The notes under the pieces: generated by a model
What the model saw: the letters and a program-made list of their open reading frames with translations, nothing else
Database searches by the model: none
Told to the model about the DNA's origin: nothing
Translations under genes and position numbers: made by a program
Assembly (NCBI GenBank): GCA_021234535.1
Contig: CM037837.1
Span: 9,047,218 to 9,111,217 of the forward strand
Reading direction: 5' to 3'
Origin: Stichopus chloronotus
Lineage: Eukaryota; Echinodermata; Holothuroidea; Aspidochirotida; Stichopodidae
Length of the DNA: 64,000 nt
Part shown: piece by piece, positions 49,601 through 61,100 of the stretch
How positions within the stretch are numbered: position 1 is the first letter of the stretch
Layout of the letters: every line of letters begins with the position of its first letter

Positions 49601-52600
49601 TACACATGCAAAAAAGGAGATCCCTCAGTTTTTCTTTTTGAGACACAGGAGTTTACACAACTTTGACCCTTTGAAATCTGGTGACTTCAAATGACCTTTG
49701 ACATTTTCACCTACAAGCAGTGGAGATCATCCACTCAATAAGGCAATTCACATCAAAGGAAGCTTCCACTGGCAAAATCGTAAATCGTAACTGATAGAAT
49801 GGTGAGGAATCTCACACATTACAGTTTAATTTTCCTTGCTGGAGAATTTCTTTAATTCACATGCATTAATTAGGAGCATAACATTAAAGGAGTAGTGAAT
49901 TCTGTAAGGTTAACAATCGAATATTGGCAATAAAATTGGCTTGAAGTGTTCAGATAACAATCCTGTATTGACTGAAAGGACCTCATGATGCTACTCTGGC
50001 CTTAACTAAAAAAAAGAAAGTAATTATTATTGCAAGTAAAAATTGGTCAGTTTTTGGGAGTTTCATTAGGTTACATCAAAGAAAATGTAAATTGATTTTC
50101 TGTTTTAATGTTGCAAATTCCATACCAGCATTTGCATGGATATACTTTACGTACAATAACTTTAAGCCACAAAGTCCTCTCCCAACCCCTCATTTCCCCT
50201 ATCCCCATACCCCACTGTATACTTAACCCCAACTCAGCTCTTACCACAGGGACACCATATATATGTCCTAATTCCTGCAAACATCCAAACTGACCAAAAA
50301 TGAGCTGCCACACAGTATTATGATAATCATGAGCAGAACATGGACAGCATTCATATGATTTATTTCTAAAAGTTTTGGGAGGGGGAAAAAATATCTGTAC
50401 TTTGCACATTCATTTTGTTTCTTGGAAAAACTTTATTGCTTTACATGTAGATATAGCCTGAATGAGATTGAAAAAAAAAAACAGCTTTACAAAAAGACAT
50501 TGTTTATACATAATGGGAAAGGAAGTAAAAAACAACCCCCAGGGGTCTTGACACTTCCTGTAAGCAAAGACCAAGAAAAACATTGGACAAAAGATATGAG
50601 TGTACTACAAAAAATATAAGACAATGAAGATGAGGCAATCATTGCAAGAAACATTGACCTGCTTGGCAAAACCTTAGAGCGATGGCGCTACATTGGATGA
50701 ATATACCGAAGGTTAGAGCATTCCACTTTACTAGATAGGGTACATTAATTGCCTGGGATGTTCTGAAGATTTAGTGTTTTTGTTCCACCTCTGTTGACCC
50801 CAAGGTGTATGAAAGATCACACACATACATGCAAACATTGATCTGCCTACAGGGATTACTGACTAGCTGACACTGAGACAGATGTCTTAAAAAGGGTACA
50901 TGTACTGCAGATATACCTTATAGGTTTTAATTACTGTAAAGGGGTTGAGCACACAAAAAAACACATGCACTGAAGATGTAAAACATCAGTGATCAAACTT
51001 CAAAACTAAGATAAGCCTTTCAATTTACCTCAATGTAAAAAAAGGCCTTTGTGAAGTTTTCTCACAGACACCTCCCTGAGATATCTACAGGCCAAATATA
51101 CTGAAATCCTCTTTTGGGGTAGGCCACACAGTGGTGGAACTTAGAAATGCAAAAGCAGATGCTGAAATAATTTCAAAGCTAAAAGCAGAACAGCAACAAA
51201 CTGCAGAAACATGACAACACCACACAGTACTCATTGAAATTGTTCCAACAATGATTCAGACTATTTTGTGCCTGCCATATTTCTATTTTTAGCACACTCC
51301 CTTTACCAGATAAATTCAATTTGTTCAGCCCCACAAACATTTCCAAACTATTCTGTCTGTATAGCTCAACATCCAATGCTGATGGCTAATCCCTGTCCAG
51401 GCCTCCAGGGTGTACCAGCATGAGCTTGACACTGATGTAAAGAAACCATCTACGAATTGAAGGTGCCACAATAAAAGAAATTTCACAATAAACTGTTTTT
51501 TAAACTTCTTTTTTTTTTTTAATATACCTGCAAGACTTGATCTCAGATGGTAACCATCCATTGGAATTTTTGTTTCGTGTAATGTTCAACACATTACAAA
51601 CTTGTCCTATGTTATCCTATCTAGAATGTTCACATTGCATCAAGCTGGAACTGTTACATTACGTAAAAGCAAACTGAGTATTTTTCATTTGCCTTCACTA
51701 TTTTTTACCTGTGTAGAATAGCTCATACAGATTGTTAAAGATGTGGCATCCCCCACATGATGAATATTCAATGCAGCTCTGCTAAACCCCACAAAACAAT
51801 ATGCCAAAACATAACAAATGTTGAAAAAAAAAACACATGAACTAAGGAAACTTATAAGTGACCCTGCTAAACAAAACTATCTAACATGGAAATAAATGCT
51901 GTAAAATGGGACTAACAATGCTTTGAGGAGCAAAGTTACTGCTTACATCCACACATCTAAAATATGCCTTAATTTGTTTCCTTTGTATGACAGCTGTTGC
52001 ATAACAACAACTGACCAAACACCAATACATTAAAAGTTGGTCTTACAGTTGTTGCACTACAAACAACACACATTTGCTCAAAAAATGATTTTGCTATGCC
52101 ACCGAACTAATGCTTAAGGCACCTAGTATTCATCGAAGACAGGTTCAAGATGTTGTAGAGATGACTAACTAGTTTCAACACCACAAATTCAATATATTCT
52201 AAGCTGAATAATTACATTTACAACCATTTCAGAAATGAAATTAAAAATTAAAACTTAATGATACAACTATACTATTTCTATAACTTGTCTTCAAGAAGCT
52301 CTCAGGATGAGTTCTTGCAAGGAGCTGGAGCAGTTGTTTCTCCATTGTCAGGTTCAGGGAAAGAGGTAGAGGTGATATTTACCCTTCCAAATTCTAGATA
52401 CAATGCCCTTCTTGATTAAAAACTCTAGACCTTACTGATATTCTATTACACACAATAAGGTTTTTCATAGTGTCCTTTTAGACATTTAACCCCCCACTCT
52501 ATGGGGGTTGGCAGCCTTGTAGACATTTACCCCTTCCCCAACTGTACGAGCATTCTTTAGACCCTGTACCTCGGAATTTTCAAATTTATCCTGCAAACTG

Positions 52601-55600
52601 CAGAGGTGTGTCCTCTTTATTGCAGGCCTTAACCTTTAACTGTCAAATCTCACTCTCAACAACTCAGTTGTATTTGTAAGAAATGACACATTTCAAACAA
52701 GTTTAAGATATAAATAGAACTTACCTAAGGCATATGAGACATGGTCACACATTCCATACAGTTGGCCAAAAGTGACTTTATCATAGTGACAGGGTAGGTT
52801 CAGATGCTTCATACTACAAATTCACAAAAAAAAGAGAAACTTATGCAAATAAATTATAATAAAATTAATGATTCGGTGTCAAACTCATATGAAATTCACA
52901 CTTACATATGCATTGTTACAGTACAGTGATACAGAATGGTGGAGGGTGGGGGGAGGGGTGATGGGGGTAATTCGCGGGGGATAATTATCGAACGCCGACC
53001 CTGCCCGATATTTTTTTTTTTAATCATTGTACTTCTGTAAGTATACTGACAAGTGGAGGATCTAACACTACTTCAGGCCAATCTGTGCTTTTCTAAATGG
53101 GGAGTATGATAGTTTACTTAAGTGCACATTTGACAAAACACCATGTTTTCGAAATTATCTGCCTTATATTATTGTCATGTTGTAATTATGGGGCTTGACC
53201 TGTTACGCATTCCGTCATGAGTACAATGCTCCCACATACAAATCCAATGCTGCATGGATGAGTCTATGGCAGAATACAATAGCACTGGCCTTGCTACTCG
53301 AACTCACACAACATTTCATTTGTCATGTTTTCATATTTCACTTCCTGAGAATGGAATATCATGTTCATATTACTATTTATCAATAGCACTACTGATGGGT
53401 AACCTATTACAGCAGGTTCTCAACCTTTTCATCCTCTCTCCTCCTTCCAACCAGCCATTCTAGACATCCCATCCTCCTAAAGCATATTTTAAAGTTACAA
53501 CTGGAGTCTCGTCCAGATCATCGTGTTTGAACCAGTTTTGCAATTAATGTATGAAAATGTGAGTTATCTACTATGGGTGCAGTACGGCTATTGTGCCACT
53601 ATTCATTACAGTCACTACAGCTTTAGATCGTCAGACACAGGAGCATTCTTAAAGAACAACGATCATTAAAAGAAGATACTGGACAGGACCCTGCGATCAA
53701 TAATCACCAACCATCTGATTCCAAAATTACCCCCTAGAGGGTAATAACACTGGGTGAAGCAACACTGTATTAGAGTACTTAAGCACGCACAAATGTACAT
53801 CACTGAAATGCTTTGCGACAAACGGAAATGTCCCTCAGACTTTCCACCGAAGTACTCACAGAGAAACAGCCCTGTGGATAGATTCTTCATTGTGTGTAGC
53901 GATGATGAATCTTGTCTCTGGTGCGCTTGGTCGCACGCACCTGTGCATGAGATACTCGACCATCGAATCATACACGACATTGGTAGCCTCATAGGAGTCA
54001 TTAATTGGAACTGTGGATAAATAAGGAGAACTTGAAGGATATGGATTTATGTTGTCTAGGTATTGGACAATGCAATGCACTAAACAGAGAAAAAAAAAAA
54101 AATACAGAAGTTCCACTTCAATGACTGTGTATTATTCCTAGCCTTTCATTTGGATTTCTTAAACATTTGTTTCTAACTTCAGTATAAATTATACAGTATT
54201 TAGGAATGACTGAAGGTTAGAGGCTAGCCTTGGGATCACTCTCATCATCATGTATATTGGGTCCCTACAACAGTCAGTTCATCCTAACAGGCCCATGTAA
54301 TGTCAGTTTCGTTTTGGGTAGCAAGTGGTCATAGTCAGGACAGCATCACAAACTCAGGTGGATATCCAATCTAACCTGGTTTAGTCCATGACAGGAAACT
54401 CTGGAAATTACCTTTATATGTGTGGGGAGATCTAATAATGTGTCTGTCAATGTTGTAAACTTGAAAATTGTCATATTTAAAGGAATAAGGACATGTTCAT
54501 CCTCAGTGGTGCAATATTTACATACTCTCTTCTCCTTTCCTTTCAGCGGTCTGCCTTTCTCCATCCATGTAGGCACCTCGGACAAGCTTCACACCAAAAC
54601 AGACAGATTCCTCGTCTGCTAGTTGAGCATGTCTCTTCAATCGTGACTGTGTTCCCTGAAAGGAATAGTTCAGTCATGGAGTGGTAGCTATACTAAGGTT
54701 TGCAGGCACTAGGATTTTATATTTTTTTTAATCTACTTTGTTTACATTCTATTATTTTGTCATGGAAAAACTTTGGAACATGTTTTAAGGTTCTGTAAAG
54801 AGGAATTAAAGGAGTGATTACACCGGGTCCAAACTTCAGACCTAGGCACAGGCAGTCCACAGCCAGTCTGGTACCCGGTAATCTGGAACATAACTTTCCT
54901 TAGGTGGCAGATCCATTGTGAAGCCACTATAGGACATTTTGCTTTGCATGTTCACAAATCACCATGTATCTCATATACATACGAGTATGGCGATGAAGTG
55001 TTCTTCACCATGTATATGGTAAATTTGGTCACACATACAATGAACAGTAGCGAAACTTTTGATCTGGTTAACAATTTCAAAGCCAGGTCTTGACATCAAC
55101 CGAAAGGTTGTAAATGAGCGCCACAGGCATAACATCCCTGCATAGGTAACAGCTATACTGACACCTAATAATATGTGCACTAAGTTGAGTGATAAACTGT
55201 TACTCGTTTGTAAGTATATCAAATATCACAGTATAACTACACATATGTAATATGTGACACAAAGTTCTTTGTGGCGTGTCACACGCTTTGAAATCGGTGA
55301 AAGAGACCAAAGCAGAGCCTGTACAGTACATTATCCACCGGGGTGACAGTCTGCAAATAACTGAGAACATTTATCATAAAAGATCAGTCTTTTGATTTTG
55401 ACTTTGTGATGTAGCATTTCCACTCACCTTGAGGTAACACTGATATGTGTTCCATATCAATGCTTTTTTGGTATTAAACTTTTTCATCAGCGCCATAGCA
55501 ATTAGATCCAAAGATGGATTGATGTTGACCTTCTCTGCATCAACAAGCACATGCAGATTTATTTCAGATGCTTTCTGTCAAAGAGGCAAAAGAGTGAGTG

Positions 55601-57534
55601 AAACTGAAGTACACAGCAACTGAAAACAAACATTTAATGTTCATTCAGACACAGAATTGGAAGAAGTTCTCTTGAACAGTTAACATCAGGAAATTAGATC
55701 AATTGGCTTGCCTTGAAGCTTTCAATGATGCTAAACACCGGGGCTTTTTTGCCTCCTTTCAGTCTCTCAACAAGGAGGGCATGGGTGGGAAGAGCTCTAA
55801 CAACTGAGAGGCTAATATTTAGACTTATTAAGTATTGCATCTTAAAGTAAAGGATAATCAGAGGATTATTTGTGAAGAATTCAGACAATCATTGAAAAGT
55901 ACAGTAACAGGACTTGAATATACATCTTTAATATTTCTTACACTCTTAATTTAAAAGAAGTTCAGTTTCCATGCTGAGGTTCTACTGAAAGAGACAAACT
56001 TGCATATTGCCAAATTTCACATTTACCTCAACAGCCCTTTGTGTTCAACTTCAGGATGATTTGTGGGCTGAGAATCTTTTTCAAGGCAATACTTTTTCAG
56101 AAAAGTCTACTAGTCCACAGGATGGCTCCAAAATTTTCCTCTGTGGTGGTATGTAGACTATTTGTGTTTTGACATAGCCACTGAGCAAACTCAAATGGTC
56201 TACTTGTATCCTGTATCATTACGTAAATTCAGTATACAGATTTGACGTGCCTCGTGTTGCTTCATAACTTCCTGAAATAAACTTGAAAAGACTTTTTCCT
56301 ATATGTTACTAGTACAACTGTAAGACAACTGGATCAAACTAGCTGAGGTATGGTCTGTATTTCACAACAGATGGAAGCCAGATTTGCATTTGTCTATGCT
56401 GAACTGTTTTATGTATTGATACACAATGTATGTTGCATAAAGATCAACGGTTTTCCAGGGGAGTATATGTATGTCTCAAAATATCCCTCAATTGCAAATG
56501 ACATGGTTCCAGGACTGAAAGAACACTGACTTGTACAGTACATGATACAGATTTCTCTACACATACAACAGTACAGTACATTTAATTAAACTGGGTGAGA
56601 TGTCATGGAAAACAAAAGGAACGTTGTTCTTGGTTGTGTATCACAAATTCACATGCATGTGAAACTTATCCCTCATTAATGAGCACCACAACTCCAAATT
56701 TGCTCCGATATGAGTGTCATGTTGCATGTGATTCAGTTTTTTTTAACAGGAATGCAGAAACATATGAGAAACATACAAAGTGAGACTGCTGTGTGTACCA
56801 CTGCTAAAATAGACATATTGTTATGACAACCAAAACAAGGTCATGAAAATTTAACTCTTGAATATAGTATATACCTCCAGGTTACAATGCTCAAAGCAAA
56901 TCAAACACCATATAATGCCACCAGAAGTGAATAGGCTCATTTAGACAAAGTTGCCCCGAGAAAATACCGCATTGTAAGCTGAAATATTTCGTCATTATTC
57001 TTAGCACCAATTGTGTGACAAACTATGAAGCCTGAAATGCTTGTAGAAGAGTAGCATCATGTATTGCAGTTAGGCAAGGCTTACATATACATCACATTGC
57101 ATTTCTAAACTGGCATGTGCATGGTTGATCTCTAATGCTCAATTGAAATGGCTAAATCAAGCTATTCATTCTAGCCTCATGGTAATGTAACAAAGTTAAA
57201 ATTTGTTGTAAGTGGTTCATTACTTCAAGGGAAGTTTGGCAATGTGTTTGTGTGTGTGCATGATTCTCATCTTGTTCTGTGTCTATAAGCTTCTCACCTT
57301 CTTCTGTGTCTGTGCATCATTCTCACCTTGTTGATTGTCTATATATAAGCTTCTCTCCTTGCTTTATCTGTGTGCATGATTCTCACCTTGTTTTGTGACT
57401 ATTAGGTTTCTCACTTTGCTTTGTGTGTGTGCGTGATCTTCATCTTGTTTTGTGCCTATAAGCTTCTCACCTCATTTTTTGTGTGTGCATGATTCTCACC
57501 TTATTGTCTCTATAAGCTTCTCACCTTGTTTTGT

Positions 57535-57609
<75 letters not shown>

Positions 57610-58142
57610 TGTGTGTGTGTGTGTGGGTGTGTGGGTGTGTGGGTGTGTGGGTGTGTGGGTGTGTGGGTGTGTGGGTGTGTGGGTGTGTGGGTGTGTGGGT
57701 GTGTGGGTGTGTGGGTGTGTGGGTGGTGTGTGTGTGGTTGGTGGTGTGTGGGTGTTGGTGTTTTTGGGGTGGTGTGGTGTGTGTGGTGTGGTTTTGTGTG
57801 GTGTGGTGTGTGGGTGTGTGGGTTTGTGGGTGTGTGGGTGTGTTGGTGGTGTTTGGGTGTGGTGGGTGTGTGGGTGTGTGGTTGTGTGGGTGTTGGTTGT
57901 GTGGGTGGTGGTTTGTGGTGTCGTTGGGTGTGTGGGGTGTGTGGGGTGTGTGGTGTGTGGGTGAGTAGTGGGTGTGTGGGTGGTGTGGGATGGTGGGTTT
58001 TAAGTTGGGGTGTGGGTGTGGTGGGTGGGTGGGTGTGTTGGGTGTGTGGGTGTGTGGGTGTGGGGGTGTAGTGGGGTTGTGGGTGTGTGGGTGTGTGGTG
58101 TGTGTGTGTGGTTGTGTGTGTGGTGTGTGTGTGTGTGTGTGT

Positions 58143-58175
<33 letters not shown>

Positions 58176-61100
58176 ATGGTTCTCACTTTGTTGTGAGTCT
58201 ATTAAGTTTTTCACCTTTTTTGGTGTGTGTGTGCATGATTCTCATGTTGTTGTGCATCTATAAGTTTCTCACTTTGTTTTGTCTGTGTGCATGATTCTCA
58301 GTTTGTTGTGTGTCTATAATTTTCTCACTTTGTTTGTGTGGGCAAAAGATTCTCAACCTTTTGTGAATGTGTTACATTCTCAACTTGTTGTACAGTCATA
58401 AACAGGGAATTCCCATTACCTAGTCTTACCCGAGCAAAGCAGCAGATCAGGGGAGAAAGGTTTTCTGCTCCAGTGTACTTGATGAATTTATTACCTGTAT
58501 CTTTACACAGTCAATCCCTTTGCATTGACAGTGATCATGGGAGGGGGGGGGGAGGGGGGAGAGGCACACATCTCAGTAGTGTAGGAAGGTATCATACACT
58601 CTGGTAGGTCATAACAACTGGGTTATTACAGCACTGTCTCTGAATCCACATAACTTCTGTTTAGACCATTTATTTACCCATGGATAAACTCTGCTGCATT
58701 TTTTTTTTTTTTAAAAAGTAGCTAATGGGAAATTTCTCTCATGGTGTATAAGATTCTCAATTTGTTGTCGGCATAATTGCATGATTTTCACATACTTTCT
58801 TTATATCCTCTTTACACAAGGCTGCTTGCATTCACATCGTTAGTGAATAATCATCAGGAAATGGTACCTCTAGATCACCTGCTGGTGACTACAATGTCAA
58901 GCATTGGTTCACAGGTTTATTACGTTGTCTGAAAATCAATGGGCAATGTATCCATGAGAACTAGATCACCCTGGCCGACCATGAAACTGTTGCAAGCAGT
59001 ATTGAGCCTATCCCACTAACCTGTGCGATTTGATTCAAACGCAACATAGCTCTTCTGAAATGTCCCATTTCATCCTCTGAAAGTTCTGGTATATTCTGAA
59101 ACAAAAGATCGACATATACGAGTTTCGGGGATGTGAAGTACCATTTTGTGTTTACTCGATGAACCACCAAACTACTCCCCTGCATTAAAAATCATTCACA
59201 TTTCAATTAAAAATCATCTAAAAATGTGAAGGTACCTTGAACTTTACTATAGTGCCTTCTACTCTAATACATCAACTTGGGCTGACATGCTGAAATGTTG
59301 GGAAATTATATTCTGTATGGGGAACATCACGTTGGCACTCGGTGGTAGTCGATACCTTGACAATTGCTAACATGACTATATAGCTGGAGTAAAATAGTGA
59401 GATTTTCAGGTGATTGAATGCTTTCAATGTGCTTATTTAGAGCCTCTACTAGACCCCCCTGCAGCCAGCAGGGGGCTGAAGTGATGTTGCAGAGGACAGA
59501 CCTCTGACAGTCTCTGAATTTGCTTTTGATAGGCAATGGTATCCACATTGATCTTCAACTTGTATATTGAGATATTGTTTACAACGTGATATATGACTTT
59601 TCAAATTTTGATAAAAAAAGAACAACCGATGATGTGGAGGGTTGCACAGTGACAGCATTTCTTTTGTTAGGCCTATATATACTGCACGTTGTCTCTTAAT
59701 TACAGAACGACTGGGTTCCACATTGGTATTGTGATATCAATATCAACATTTTCAAAAACACTATATACCTGTACATGCTTCCACAATAACACCATTGGGG
59801 CATGTTTAACTCTGAACTGTCCAGTGTCCACAAAATGAAGGTTAAGTAAGTCGAATGATAACATAAGCTTTATCATTGAAGTCACTCCCTCCACATCACA
59901 AAGTTCGATATTTGGCTTATTTTTTTGGCTTACAATAGTTTGTATGCATATGCATGTGCAGTTGCACTCATCTTCTGAACACCTGTGATCTCATCAATTC
60001 ACACGATACATAAGAAATAGGGGATTTTTCTCTTTACACAGTATCATTACAACAGTAAGTAAAATAACACCACATGGCACATATGTTCGGATTTGCAGGT
60101 ATTATATACTCTAGATACAACTACTTGTGGTATTTTAGTACCAAATCAGCGCAATATGTAACAATAAGTTAAATAATAGAATAATTGCACCGACAGCTAC
60201 CAAAATCAAAACAAAATTCAAACAAAATCAAACAACCAAAATAGAGTCCAGTTCTTTAGTTGGTACTAGTGCTTAATGGTTAAATTGGTTTCATTACCTA
60301 CAGTAATTTTCTTTGATGATTGGGATGTGCAGGGAAGGAGAAAAGCCACAAAACTTATAAAATTAATACAAACAAATAACAATAATGCACGTTTCAACAA
60401 AAAGGATGCCAAAATTAATTGAAAGGCAAAAGTTAGGAAGACATAGAAGGTCTAGAAGAGCTAAAACAAATACAGAACTACTGAAAAATAAGAACAGTGC
60501 ACAAACATAAAAGGGCAAAGATGACTAATAGAACAACAATCTCTGTATGCTTAAAATACTTAAACTTCTAAAATATTTAACTCACTAGCAAAAACCACTC
60601 ATTAATCTCCAGCCAATTCAGACACATTTCAAGTTATTATTATGAGTAAAATGATTTTCAACTTTCTGCTTTATACAACAGTTTCTCTTTCTTGATGGCT
60701 CTTTTAATTCCTTTCTGTATTGATTTTAGTTCCTCTTTACTTTATCTCCCAAATGCTTTCAGCTGATGACCTGCTTAATCTGCCTCAATTTGGAAGATAG
60801 AGTACAACTCTACTCTCCTTTCTATTCTGAATGATACTGTACATGTTTTCCACTTTGTCCAGGGAAAACATTTGGTTTAACTTTATAAAGATATTTGACA
60901 AGGAAAACAGTTCTCTTCCTGTGTCCATAACTGCATGTCACTAACCAACTGACCAGCAGGGATGTCTGGGAATCAACAACAACAATATACTATCACCCCC
61001 AGAAAATGGTGGAGGTCCAGTGACTGCCATACATGTGGGTACACCTGCAACATAATTAGCAAAGGTTATTAACCTGCCACATCTCCTCTTAGAACAATAA

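Larger units (their letters stand above)
37603..52724. other. Last intron of PRODH2, 15.1 kb
   Basis: Bounded by GTAAGT at 52,724 and CTGGACAG at 37,603. Holds the nested secreted-protein gene (43.4-44.7 kb), four partial or fuller DR1-array copies, an AT-rich degenerate repeat (45.7-46.0 kb), a G-quadruplex-prone tract (41.34 kb) and a few orphan coding-like stretches. 47-52 kb holds no recognised gene. Confidence 0.75.

Noticed and set aside
57624..57724. Interstitial telomere
   Set aside because: The unit is TGTGTGGG, an elaborated TG repeat, not TTAGGG, and it sits inside a local minisatellite.
57452..58214. Very long open frames on both strands (Cys/Val/Trp-rich or His/Thr/Pro-rich)
   Set aside because: They are translations of the TG/TGTGTGGG repeat, which lacks stops in several frames; no protein evidence.
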